Source: Candidatus Heimdallarchaeota archaeon (GTDB lineage: Archaea > Asgardarchaeota > Heimdallarchaeia > Heimdallarchaeales > Kariarchaeaceae). From it: 64,000 nt of DNA. This document shows positions 1 to 7,954 of the stretch, in pieces; the first letter of the stretch is position 1, and each line of letters starts with the position of its first letter. The position numbers and the translations under genes were made by a program. The notes beneath the pieces were generated by a model, which had not been told where the DNA came from, made no database searches, and saw only the letters and a program-made list of their open reading frames with translations. The stretch spans positions 1 through 64,000 of the forward strand of contig JASBSB010000005.1 in NCBI GenBank assembly GCA_030149205.1, written 5' to 3'.

Positions 1-115
1 CTGAAGCAGCGAGCTCCGCTCCTGCGGGATCATAAGCCTCAGAACAAGCGGAAGAGTCTGCTGTGCTCTGTGGTCTGGTACAACCACAGAATCCGAGCTC
101 AGGGGGTGATTCCAG
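1..115. other. GC-rich segment, unidentified; possible structured RNA 3' part or sequence junction
   Basis: This stretch is clearly richer in G and C than the AT-rich sequence that follows. It contains a hairpin, CTGTGGT paired with ACCACAG, and two copies of the self-complementary GAGCTC. Several frames on both strands are open, as expected for GC-rich DNA, and none is recognisable as protein. A fragment ACAGAATCCG faintly resembles the 3' conserved region of RNase P RNA, but the expected GGCTTA does not follow. The neighbouring minus-strand gene ends inside this segment and seems to lose its last part there. The segment could be the end of a non-coding RNA, an inserted piece or an assembly junction. 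Confidence 0.3.
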
Positions 116-1529
116 TGTAAACGAATTTTGGGACAAGCTTATTTTTAAATTCATTTACTATTTTAATTAACTGTTCTTTTGAAAATGATATTAACTCTTT
201 TTTATTAAATATCATTTTTTCTAATTTCCCGCTTGATATGTTAAGTGCTTTCTCTTGATAAATCTCTTTCTTATTGATAATGTTAAAATCTAAATCTAAG
301 AAATAAGAAGAAGTATTGATTATGCCCTTAGCTAAAAAATGACCTTTGGCAATTTCAATTAAATAACAATTGTTGATTTTTTTGATTATACCCGAAAAAT
401 CAGCATCCCAAAATTCTTGTATTATAGCGATTGAGATCCAAGTATAATTTTGAACAAGCTTCATCAATTTAAACAAACTCGCATTAACACTTTTCTTATT
501 GTCTAATGCTCTAATTCCATACCTATAGCAAAATGAAATAAAATTTTTATCTTCTATCTGATTATTTGCGAAAAGCCTCTGTACTTTTCCGTTAATAGAT
601 GATGGGTGTATAAGAACCGTACTATATCCCATACAATACTTTGATGGAGAGATATCTATTTTATTAGGTATCTTAGGAATCCGGGATAAATTGTTTGAAA
701 TAAAGATATGTGCTTTCGATATATTGACACCAAACTCTTGTGCAATAAGTCTAATCTTAATTTTATCATTTGAGATTATAATCTTAGGTATAATTGATCT
801 GTTTTGCAATGAAACTTCAATTAATTTGTTGGTCTTAAAAAAAAGCCCTGTTATTGGTCTCGTTTGTATAATATATATTTCTCTGTTGTCACTAACCCAT
901 TCAACATCAACCGGAAAATTAATTTTTTTCTCTATACTCTTAATAATTTTCCCCAATTCAATAATTTCAGCATCCAACTCTCCGGTTTTATTAAATTCAA
1001 TCCCATTTTTCGTATAATTTAATTTAATTTCTGTTCCCCTAACATCCCCAGCCATTAGTTTTTGGCCATATCCTCTTACATAAGAAATCTGCCCAATTAA
1101 TTTATTTCCAGTTAGAGGGGATGAAGAAAAAGCAACCCCTGAAAAATTTGCTTCAATTTTCTTTTGAATAATCACTCCAATTTTTTGTTTACCAGAATTT
1201 TGAACTTTTTTACAATTGTTTAACAATTCGTTTTCATCAAATTCACCTAATATTGAAAGAAAATGACCTGCTTTGCTTTCTTCTTCAGAGTCTTCAGTTG
1301 AAGATGAGCTTCTAATAGCTACACTAAATTTTCCTTTCCGAGAAAATTTTTGAGTGTTTTTAAGAATATTTTTAACAACCAACTCATCATCTAAATTGAT
1401 GTTTTTTGATAGAAAAACGCAAGGCGGGACTTTGAATCCATTTTTATTAAGCCAGTTTAACCAATCTGCTTTATTTCCAAATTCCAACTTATCAATTTTT
1501 TCACTAAAATTTTTAATTAATTTAATCAT
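99..1529 (-). CDS. PEP synthase-type ATP-grasp (PPDK N-terminal domain) protein, probably truncated
   Basis: The first ~230 residues look like the ATP-grasp domain of phosphoenolpyruvate synthase and pyruvate phosphate dikinase. They include RSSSSTEDSEEESKAGHF, the NFSGVAFSSSPLTG segment and VEWVSDNREIYIIQTRP. No phospho-histidine or PEP/pyruvate barrel domain follows, so this is not a full PEP synthase. The C-terminal half repeats part of the pattern (QEFWDADFSGIIKK), suggesting a second, diverged ATP-grasp half. That half stops before the expected final (I)EW...RP block, right where the sequence turns GC-rich. The ATG overlaps the stop of the upstream nucleotidyltransferase gene (ATGA), so the two are probably translationally coupled. 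Substrate unknown; a phosphotransferase or ligase role on a small molecule is an inference. Confidence 0.6.
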   Translation of the reverse strand: MIKLIKNFSEKIDKLEFGNKADWLNWLNKNGFKVPPCVFLSKNINLDDELVVKNILKNTQKFSRKGKFSVAIRSSSSTEDSEEESKAGHFLSILGEFDENELLNNCKKVQNSGKQKIGVIIQKKIEANFSGVAFSSSPLTGNKLIGQISYVRGYGQKLMAGDVRGTEIKLNYTKNGIEFNKTGELDAEIIELGKIIKSIEKKINFPVDVEWVSDNREIYIIQTRPITGLFFKTNKLIEVSLQNRSIIPKIIISNDKIKIRLIAQEFGVNISKAHIFISNNLSRIPKIPNKIDISPSKYCMGYSTVLIHPSSINGKVQRLFANNQIEDKNFISFCYRYGIRALDNKKSVNASLFKLMKLVQNYTWISIAIIQEFWDADFSGIIKKINNCYLIEIAKGHFLAKGIINTSSYFLDLDFNIINKKEIYQEKALNISSGKLEKMIFNKKELISFSKEQLIKIVNEFKNKLVPKFVYTGITP

Positions 1530-2071
1530 CTCCCTATAAGTAATTTCTCCCTCTTAATATAATTAGATACTGCATTAGGTACGAATTTTTCCCATTGTTG
1601 ATTGTTTTTCATCATATCTCTTATTGAAGTTGCTGAAATTATTCGTTTACTCTGAACTGTTTTAACCTCTAGTTTTAAAGATTTTAATATTTCAATTTTC
1701 TCATAATTCCATTTATTATCAGATTCTGAATTTAAAAGTGTAGTATAATATGTTGCATTTTGTGGAGCATAATTGAGTATCAAATCTGGGTAATTTATAG
1801 GAAAAGGGAGTATTGAGAAAGATTCCAAAGGCCTTTTTAAGTCAGTTAAAACCTCACGTATCATTTGTTGTCTATGAAAATAGCTGAAGGGATTGGATTC
1901 AGGTAGTGATCTTGAGGGGTCATTTCTAGTAAATTTATTTTTTGTAGGATCTGGGTTGGTAATTCCGATATAAACAAAGTCACACTCTTTAAAGGCTGTG
2001 CTGATATGATCGATATGACCATTATGAAACGGTTGAAATCTTCCAAAAACCAATCCCTTCCTCTTTTTCAT
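1526..2071 (-). CDS. Nicotinamide-nucleotide adenylyltransferase-like nucleotidyltransferase
   Basis: The protein has the GRFQPFHNGH motif near the N terminus and ISATSIRDMM near the C terminus. These are the two nucleotide-binding signatures of archaeal NMN adenylyltransferase, and the tail (WEKFVPNAVSNYIKR) also fits that family. It would transfer an adenylyl group from ATP to a phosphate, giving NAD from NMN. The ORF track starts at 2131, but family alignment favours the ATG at 2071 (MKKRKGLVFGRF) or the one at 2083. A segment of about 20 residues after the first motif (TRNDPSRSLPESNPF) is longer than I expect for NadM, and the coupled partner is an ATP-grasp protein. It may therefore activate another substrate in a small-molecule pathway. 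Confidence 0.65.
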   Translation of the reverse strand: MKKRKGLVFGRFQPFHNGHIDHISTAFKECDFVYIGITNPDPTKNKFTRNDPSRSLPESNPFSYFHRQQMIREVLTDLKRPLESFSILPFPINYPDLILNYAPQNATYYTTLLNSESDNKWNYEKIEILKSLKLEVKTVQSKRIISATSIRDMMKNNQQWEKFVPNAVSNYIKREKLLIGR

Positions 2072-2187
2072 TGAAATATACATTTTTAGTGAGACTTCCA
2101 AATATTTTAAGGTACCGTACAGCCAACTCAAAATATTAGATATTTTTTAATTCTATCATAAATTTGTGAAACGAGTCTATTAATTAG

Positions 2188-2316
2188 ACCTCTATAAATT
2201 CGAATTATCAAATTTGCATTGAACAATATTCCAATTATGATAAACCTCAATGGTACTTAGTTTTTTGCAATCACCATTACCCCGAAAAATATAAAATTGA
2301 TCAAAATATATTTTAA
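2188..2316 (+). pseudogene. Fragment of a decayed gene (C-terminal remnant)
   Basis: There is an open stretch of 42 codons with no start codon; it follows an in-frame TAG and ends at TAA. The translation looks protein-like (for example YDKPQWYLVFCNHHYPEKYK). The stop lies three bases before the ATG of the next remnant, which is operon-like spacing. I do not recognise the family. It is best read as the tail of a broken upstream gene in a decayed two-gene unit. Confidence 0.3.
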
Positions 2317-2319
2317 CCA

Positions 2320-2999
2320 ATGAAGGTGAAAAACAAGCCTATTGCTTCGAACAAATTGAAGGCGAATATTGATCTGTACTAAATATATGCTTTAATTCTA
2401 ATGCTTATGGGGGTTTTGATTTTTTTTTTCAGTAGATCCCATTTATCAATTTGCACCTGAAGTCACAAATCTATTTGGGTTGTCAAAACCTTTTTTCTCA
2501 TTAGTTGTTAGTTTAATTGGTCTAACTTTTATATTATTGTCAATAACATGTTCGGTTTATAGATTGAATAAAGCAACAACTCAACCCTGGTGATAAAGGC
2601 AAAAATAACAAAAATGCAAATTACAAATACTGCCAACTGACTGTCATAATTTTGACTGTTTTGATTCTATTGACTAACAAGTTACCACTTGCTGAATTGC
2701 AAAACCCACTATTATGGGGATTTCGATCTCTGGAATATTACACTTTTTTTATTTGTATATTTTCTATACTTTCTTTGAAATTCAGAGCTGTGGTTGGAGG
2801 CACAACAGTTGTTTCTTACAGAGTGGTGCATTTTTTAATTTCAGTGCTTAATCTGACCAATTTTTTGATCTCTAACTTTTTTATCTATGTTAACCTAATT
2901 TTGTATCTCAGAACTCTAACAGATAAATATAATATTGTTTTTTGTAAATTCACCTTAAAGAATCTAGTAATCTCCAGCATTAATCCTTGTTTCTTGTAG
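2320..2999 (+). pseudogene. Frameshifted multi-pass membrane protein remnant
   Basis: Reading from the ATG at 2320 gives a lysine-rich start, then an in-frame TAA at 2380, then a hydrophobic segment (IYALILMLMGVL). The frame is lost in a run of ten T at about 2420; removing one T restores VDPIYQFAPEVTNLFGLS. It is lost again near 2583 in CAACCCTGG, where shifting frame joins NPGDKGKNNKNANYKYCQ to the 115-aa ORF of the track. The joined product would be about 220 residues with four or more membrane segments. At least one nonsense and two frameshift changes argue for a pseudogene, although indel errors in the assembly could mimic two of them. Family not recognised. Confidence 0.4.
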
Positions 3000-3057
3000 T
3001 GTTAAGTCAAATAGGATTCCCTTCTTGATTTTCAACTTTAGGGATTCAATTGTGTTT

Positions 3058-3091
3058 TTGCGTATAGCTACGGCTAAACGCAATTTTTTTT
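3058..3091 (+). terminator. Hairpin with UACG tetraloop followed by T8
   Basis: The sequence TTGCGT-A-TAGC-TACG-GCTA-A-ACGCAA folds into ten base pairs interrupted by one A-A mismatch and is followed by eight T. The loop has the form C(UACG)G, an exceptionally stable UNCG tetraloop. This matches a bacterial-style intrinsic terminator on the plus strand, just downstream of the decayed membrane gene. Archaeal termination normally needs only a T-run, so the hairpin is notable. Confidence 0.6.
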
Positions 3092-3550
3092 GAAGCTTGA
3101 ATTTGAAAATGTGATAATCTCAAAATTTAGGGTTAAAATTAATGTTTGTTATTAACATACACTCATAAACCTAATTGATCCAAAAAACAGACTGAGGGAC
3201 TTCATATGGAATCTCTTGTGAAAGCATTTCTTTTGCGTTGCAACAGAACTTTATATCTTGTAGGGATTGAGAGCGTAATATCTGACTTGGTCGTCATTAA
3301 AGACTTAGATGGTTGGATTTTACATCTAAATTGGATTTAGACTGTCCATTAATAAATTCAAACAAACTAACTTAAGCTGCATAGGGAAATACAAGGTTAA
3401 GAAACCATGCGTGAGATTATAACCATAGGATTAATCCAGTTGCTTACTTTACAACGTTTGTCTTATCTCCATGAACGAAGAAGTTTTGATATCAAAACTC
3501 AAAATTGATTGCTAAAATTATATGTTATTGTTAATATTCTAAATAAGGGA
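3092..3550. other. Intergenic region without a convincing gene
   Basis: The only ORF worth noting is a 44-codon plus-strand frame at 3206-3340 (starting MESLVKAFLLRCNRTLYL). It has no clear promoter or Shine-Dalgarno sequence and no recognisable family. I see no repeats, tRNA or transposon ends here. Confidence 0.4.
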
Positions 3551-3745
3551 TTAATATCTGTTGTTTCTACGTGGGGGCCTCTTTGCTCTGTAGCAATCTT
3601 GACAGTAGACAGGTCTCACACCGTCTGGTTTGAAGGGAACTTGGGTTTCCTTACCACATTCTGAACAGACAACTGTATGCATTTCTCTGGGTTCTCTATG
3701 ACCTCTTTCGGGTCTTCTTTCTGATTCGTCATTGGAATAGCTCAT
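3551..3745 (-). CDS. CxxC-x17-CxxC zinc-ribbon small protein, copy 1
   Basis: This 64-aa protein has a charged N-terminal tail, a CSEC pair, exactly 17 residues, then a CQDC pair, and a basic tail (KRPPRRNN). The CxxC-x17-CxxC spacing defines a known family of small zinc ribbons found in archaea and candidate-phyla bacteria. Function is unknown; RNA or DNA binding is inferred from the zinc ribbon and basic ends. The ATG is preceded by GGTGATAGA, a good Shine-Dalgarno match. A second copy at 4739-4915 shares the zinc core and leader but lacks about six N-terminal residues (around PERGHREP). Confidence 0.8.
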   Translation of the reverse strand: MSYSNDESERRPERGHREPREMHTVVCSECGKETQVPFKPDGVRPVYCQDCYRAKRPPRRNNRY

Positions 3746-3760
3746 TCTATCACCATTTGT

Positions 3761-3850
3761 GTAATATTACGGAACTATTTTGATTTACAGTGAAAGGAAA
3801 GATAATTACGTAATCTACGATACAATATACTGTGTTGAAGTTTATAAAGG
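3761..3850 (-). promoter_or_regulatory. Promoter and long leader of zinc-ribbon copy 1 with two palindromes
   Basis: A TATA box (CCTTTATAAA on the minus strand, 3841-3850) lies about 95 nt upstream of the ATG, so the mRNA should have a leader of about 70 nt. Two palindromes, ATTACGTAAT (3805-3814) and GTAATATTAC (3761-3770), lie between TATA box and start. All three elements recur with identical spacing upstream of copy 2. Confidence 0.6.
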
Positions 3851-4199
3851 GTTGTTTATGAATGAATTATTCTATCATTTGAATTAATTTTTTATTGATT
3901 CTCAATAAATTCATTTTAATTTTTAATATGGGATCCCACCTCTTTCTTCTAATCCTAAGAACCATATCTGTATTAATTTGGATGTACCATATACACATTT
4001 CAATCTCTACCAGGGTTAACATTCTATAGCAACCGAGGTCATTTTTCTAAGGGGAAATAACTATGCATTTTGATTTTCAAAATCTTGGAACTATCGGAGT
4101 GGACAATTTGATTTTTTGTTAGATTCGGCCTCGAATAACCAAAAAAGATTTGTACAAATTTCTTCATAATAGTTTCTATCTTTTGGAATGATTGAATTT
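3851..4199. other. Intergenic AT-rich region, nothing recognised
   Basis: No ORF, RNA gene or repeat stands out. Short T-runs just after the YciI-like gene end could terminate transcription. Much of this stretch separates the zinc-ribbon promoter from the neighbouring gene. Confidence 0.3.
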
Positions 4200-4511
4200 T
4201 CATAAATTAGTTTCTGGATGTAATGAGAGTTTCACCTCTCTTAAAGTCTCAATTGTCTGTACGCCACCTTTTATGGATGGATCATTTTCCATTATATTAC
4301 GAGCCTCGTTAAGGCTGTCTGCTTTGAAGATGTAAATTCCGAATGGGCTACCCTCATCGATTATTGGACCTGCAAGATAGAGCTTGCCCTCTTTCTGTAA
4401 TTTTTGAAGATATTGAAAATGTTCACTCATCAGTTTCTCATCTTTTTCTGTAAAATTAGTCATGAAGTCTTCTTTATATGGTTTAGCTGTTGCAAAAAAT
4501 GTTTTGACCAT
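4200..4511 (-). CDS. YciI-like domain protein
   Basis: This 103-aa single-domain protein fits the YCII family (ferredoxin-like alpha/beta fold). Typical features are the helix KLMSEHFQYLQKLQKEGKL, the strand LAGPIIDEGSPFGIYIFKA and the following EARNIMENDPSIKGG segment. Family members are dimeric small enzymes or accessory proteins of largely unknown function. The ATG at 4511 fits the family start. The gene stands alone between the two zinc-ribbon paralogues, which suggests that the zinc-ribbon duplication spans or flanks it. Confidence 0.8.
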   Translation of the reverse strand: MVKTFFATAKPYKEDFMTNFTEKDEKLMSEHFQYLQKLQKEGKLYLAGPIIDEGSPFGIYIFKADSLNEARNIMENDPSIKGGVQTIETLREVKLSLHPETNL

Positions 4512-4738
4512 AAAAAATAACGTTCAGTTAATAATTTAAATTGATTGTTACGCTAGTGTTGGTTAGATTAAGAAATTAAAGTTTTGGAGATACCCGATAG
4601 TTGATTTTTTTTGGGTTTACAAGTTCTACTTAGTCTCAGTTGCAAGCATTGCTAATAGTTCAAAATGTTCGAATTTTAAATTTGAAACAAATTTTTTTGT
4701 TGTTTAAATTATATATTTTTTAATATTTTATTATTGAA

Positions 4739-4915
4739 TTAATATCTGTTGTTTCTACGTGGGGGTCTCTTTGCTTTGTAGCAATCTTGACAGTAGACAG
4801 GTCTCACACCGTCTGGTTTGAAGGGAACCTGGGTTTCCTTTCCACATTCTGCACATGTAACTGTGTGCATTTCTCTTTCGGATCTTCTATCTGAATCGTT
4901 GTTGGTATAGCTCAT
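4739..4915 (-). CDS. CxxC-x17-CxxC zinc-ribbon small protein, copy 2 (not in ORF track)
   Basis: This 58-aa gene falls below the length cut of the ORF track. It starts MSYTNNDSDRRSEREMHT and has CAEC, 17 residues, then CQDC, followed by the same RRNNRY end as copy 1. The nucleotide sequence of the zinc core is nearly identical to copy 1, so the duplication is recent or kept similar by gene conversion. The start has AGGTGATAG upstream as a Shine-Dalgarno sequence. The charged N-terminal linker is shorter than in copy 1. Function unknown; nucleic-acid binding is an inference. Confidence 0.8.
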   Translation of the reverse strand: MSYTNNDSDRRSEREMHTVTCAECGKETQVPFKPDGVRPVYCQDCYKAKRPPRRNNRY

Positions 4916-4936
4916 TCTATCACCTGTTTTTATTTT

Positions 4937-5026
4937 GTAATATTACGAAACTATTTTAGTTTTCTGAGAAAGGAAAGATAATTACGTAATCTACTAATTA
5001 ATGGTAAACATGATGGTTTATAAAGG
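4937..5026 (-). promoter_or_regulatory. Promoter and leader of zinc-ribbon copy 2
   Basis: GTAATATTAC (4937-4946), ATTACGTAAT (4981-4990) and the TATA box CCTTTATAAA (5017-5026) occur in the same order and at the same spacing (44 and 36 bases between starts) as in copy 1. A 20-base stretch between the palindromes, GAAAGGAAAGATAATTACGT on the plus strand, is also identical. Conservation only at these elements suggests protein- or RNA-level control. Confidence 0.6.
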
Positions 5027-5250
5027 ATTGTTTAGAATTAACTTTTCCAGCAGAAGAATAATCCAATCTCTACATCAGTCTCAGAAAATAAAGAAATTAT
5101 AAAGAATTCAGGGTGATTTAGGCTCTGCATCCTTTGAAAAGTTAGTACTATCCATAAAATTTTTAGAGAATAACTTGTTTGAGTTGATGGATCAATAATT
5201 CAAAGTGAAGAAATAATATTTTACAAAATCATCATGTGAATTCTCGTATT

Positions 5251-6060
5251 CTAATACTCCAGAAGTGTTCCACTTCTTCTGGCGTCCCTTTCTTTTTTGA
5301 GGTAATATTTTACACCAATATAGGGAAAAGCCACTGCTGAAATTAAGCTTATTATAATTTCATACTCAATGGGAATAATTGTCTGAATTACTCCATTTGT
5401 CGAAAAAGCAACTCCTCTCAGGGCATCCACATTGTAGGTGAAGGGAATCATTAATGCGATATAATACCCTGTCTCTGGTAAAGAAGAAACTGGAATAAAG
5501 ACTCCAGATAGAATTATCACAAAAAACGGTAGAAAAAAGGCAGCTCTTAAGCCAGTTTCTTTAGCTGTTATTGTAAATCCGGACATAAATATTCCAAACC
5601 CAAAAGACTGGGCAATTATACCTAAAAATAAAAGAGTAGACCATATTGGGTTATGTAAGGCTGGATTTCCAAATGAGATGAGAACAATAAAGTAATACAA
5701 CACAATAATTCCAACTAAAAATCCAGCCCTGACAAAGAGTACTCCCAATACTGAGGAAAATCTAGGTGCAGGCGATAAAAGTATTGATTCAAGTGTTCCC
5801 TGTTGTTGCTCCTCTGTTATTCTCATCGGGGCATCAGAAGAGATGCTCACAATCATAAAAATGACCATTCCCAGAAATACCTCAGGAGCAAAAGTTCTAG
5901 AATTAATGCCTCCTGTTGGTTGGTATAATATCGCAGTAAAAGCAAATATCAGTGTTAAGAAGAGAGGAAATACAATGGCCCCTAGAATTCGAGCTGGATA
6001 GCGAAGAAATATTATCCTCTCTTTATCTATCATGGCCAAAATAAGTTTGATGTATTTCAT
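5251..6060 (-). CDS. ABC-2 type transporter permease (second permease)
   Basis: This 269-aa protein has about six membrane segments. It carries the ABC-2 permease pattern: a cytoplasmic N terminus, a conserved EEQQQGTLESILLSPAPR loop, and FFLPFFVIILSGVFIPVSSLP near the C-terminal part. It should pair with the preceding permease and the ATPase to form an exporter of a drug, lipid or polysaccharide. Its ATG overlaps the stop of the upstream gene by one base (TAATG). The substrate cannot be read from the sequence. Confidence 0.85.
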   Translation of the reverse strand: MKYIKLILAMIDKERIIFLRYPARILGAIVFPLFLTLIFAFTAILYQPTGGINSRTFAPEVFLGMVIFMIVSISSDAPMRITEEQQQGTLESILLSPAPRFSSVLGVLFVRAGFLVGIIVLYYFIVLISFGNPALHNPIWSTLLFLGIIAQSFGFGIFMSGFTITAKETGLRAAFFLPFFVIILSGVFIPVSSLPETGYYIALMIPFTYNVDALRGVAFSTNGVIQTIIPIEYEIIISLISAVAFPYIGVKYYLKKERDARRSGTLLEY

Positions 6061-6950
6061 TAGAAAACCCCCAATCCCTGTGTCTTTCTCATAGATCTGT
6101 CGGTCATTGAATAAACCTTAGCTCCAACCAGAGGATAAAAGAGTGATAGGGCTAGAATCACCATGAGGTCCCCATACCAACTTCCTAATATCCATTGAGT
6201 TCCAATCAATGAAGAACGTATCCCATTATTTTGCCAGGTTGGCGGGAGAAGATAGGAGAAAACCTGAAAATATATCGGAAGCAATGTGATTGGGAAGAAG
6301 ATTCCCATTGCCACACCCATGAAATTTGAAATGATTCCCTGTAGGCTCTGCATATCCTTGTACTTCACTACAAGAGCACCAAATCCAAAAGCAAGTCCAT
6401 AGAGGGGAAGCATTCCCACTAAAAGAAAAAGCAGTGCGAACATCACCCCCGAAAATGAAGTGAATGGGTTCACCCTAAAAATCAATCCAGCAAGTATCAA
6501 AGAAACAAAAAAGTTGATAAGAGCTCGCACTATGGCATAAAATCCAGTTCCAAGTAAAACATATATCTGGCTGATTGGTGCTAGATATAATGATTCTAAG
6601 GTTCCGGTAACCTGTTCTCTTCTCAAAAAAAAGCCAAAATTGAACAGGGCACCATTTATGATTTGAAAGACATTAGCCCCTAAAATAGAATAAATGACAA
6701 AATTCGCAGTTGTAGAACCCACTGAGCTTTGAAAGTTTTTCACAGCGTTTCCATATCCTCCTGCGACCGAAATCCCTATAAAAATTGGAAAGACTGAAAA
6801 GAGAAGTGGTGTTATAATGTCAAAGAACAGTGCAGCTTTGTATCTTGATATCTGGGTTGTCCTCTGAACGAATACCCCCCAAGTTATAGACCAATTCGCC
6901 CTCCAAGAGAATTTAGTGTGGTGAGGTTTTGAAATGAACTCTTTATTCAT
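6060..6950 (-). CDS. ABC-2 type transporter permease (first permease)
   Basis: This 296-aa protein has six predicted membrane segments and the diagnostic loop RREQVTGTLESLYLAPIS. The end of the protein (TDRSMRKTQGLGVF) is basic and probably cytoplasmic. It overlaps the ATPase stop by four bases (ATGA) and the next permease by one, so the three genes are one translationally coupled operon. Two different permeases imply a heterodimeric membrane channel. Substrate unknown. Confidence 0.85.
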   Translation of the reverse strand: MNKEFISKPHHTKFSWRANWSITWGVFVQRTTQISRYKAALFFDIITPLLFSVFPIFIGISVAGGYGNAVKNFQSSVGSTTANFVIYSILGANVFQIINGALFNFGFFLRREQVTGTLESLYLAPISQIYVLLGTGFYAIVRALINFFVSLILAGLIFRVNPFTSFSGVMFALLFLLVGMLPLYGLAFGFGALVVKYKDMQSLQGIISNFMGVAMGIFFPITLLPIYFQVFSYLLPPTWQNNGIRSSLIGTQWILGSWYGDLMVILALSLFYPLVGAKVYSMTDRSMRKTQGLGVF

Positions 6951-7954
6951 TTTCTGGTGTCCTCCGATAATGATCTCCCTGTTAATTCAATGAAAACATC
7001 TTCTAGGCTAGGTTCTGATCGACTGAGCGCATCTATTATTCCACCATTATTAATGATTACCTCCATGATTTTATGGAGACTTGAATCACCAGAAACCTCA
7101 ATTTGAAGTGATGTTAATCCATCATTGGTTTGTGAGGTTCCCACTCCTTTGACAAACTCCAATGAATTAAGTTTTGCAACAATATCCTCTGAAATTACAC
7201 CTGTGACTTTAACACTTCTTTCCATTTTAGAAAGCTTTTTGATGTTATCTGGCGTATCCTTTGCTATAATTCTTCCCTCATCAATTATGGCAACCTCATC
7301 ACAGAGTTCTGTTATCTCAGACATAATATGTGAGGTATACACAACAGTTTTACCCTCACTTGGAAGCTTTTTCACTATTTGTCTGAGCTTTCGAGCTCCT
7401 TGAACATCCATCGCAATGGTTGGTTCATCAAGAAATATGACCGGAGCATCATTAAGCAAAGCTTTTGCAAATGCCACTTTCATACGTTGTCCCGATGAAT
7501 AACTCTCCACAGTCCTATCAATAAATTCCTCCAATTCGAGAAGCTTAATCAAATATTGAATCCTATCCAAAATGAAATCTGGATCAAGTGAATACAACCT
7601 CCCAAAAAAAGTCAAATTCTCTCGACCAGTAAGTTTCCAATAAAGCCCCCGTTCTCCCATCAACATACATCCTATACTGGCTCTTACCTGTTTTTCATCA
7701 TTTATAACGTCATAGCCGTTGATCTTCAAGATTCCAGAGGTAGGGATTAAAAGGGTGGTCAAACATTTGATTAATGTGGTTTTTCCAGCACCGTTTGGAC
7801 CTAGCAGACCAAAAATAACTCCCTCTGGAATATCTAGGTCAATAGATTTTAATGCATGAACTTGTTTGGTTTCTGCACCAGAGAATAAGCCCTTTCTAAT
7901 TTTGGAACTGTAAGTCATTTTCAGATCTTTTATAGATATTATGGCACTCAACAA
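6947..7954 (-). CDS. ABC-2 exporter ATP-binding protein
   Basis: Walker A (GPNGAGKTT, near residue 55), signature (YSSGQRMKVAFAKAL, near 152) and Walker B (VIFLDEPTIAMD) are intact. The C-terminal extension ending SLEDVFIELTG is the domain usually found on DrrA-type exporter ATPases. It energises the two downstream permeases. The start is TTG at 7954 (or the next TTG at 7951). A TATA box, CTTATTAAAC on the minus strand, lies about 20-28 nt upstream, which points to a leaderless transcript. Confidence 0.88.
   Translation of the reverse strand: MLSAIISIKDLKMTYSSKIRKGLFSGAETKQVHALKSIDLDIPEGVIFGLLGPNGAGKTTLIKCLTTLLIPTSGILKINGYDVINDEKQVRASIGCMLMGERGLYWKLTGRENLTFFGRLYSLDPDFILDRIQYLIKLLELEEFIDRTVESYSSGQRMKVAFAKALLNDAPVIFLDEPTIAMDVQGARKLRQIVKKLPSEGKTVVYTSHIMSEITELCDEVAIIDEGRIIAKDTPDNIKKLSKMERSVKVTGVISEDIVAKLNSLEFVKGVGTSQTNDGLTSLQIEVSGDSSLHKIMEVIINNGGIIDALSRSEPSLEDVFIELTGRSLSEDTRK

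Noticed and set aside
1-120. RNase P RNA 3' end
   Set aside because: ACAGAATCCG partly matches the conserved 3' element, but the GGCTTA that should follow is missing and the partner 5' element lies outside the window.
1-120. Plus-strand coding end (open frame to TAA at 118)
   Set aside because: All frames are open because the piece is GC-rich; the translation resembles no protein I know and its composition differs from neighbouring genes.
2652-2999. 115-aa ORF as an independent gene
   Set aside because: It starts at an unlikely TTG in the middle of a hydrophobic segment, and the frame continues upstream into a longer broken gene.
3206-3340. 44-codon ORF
   Set aside because: No Shine-Dalgarno sequence, clear promoter or recognisable domain; could occur by chance.
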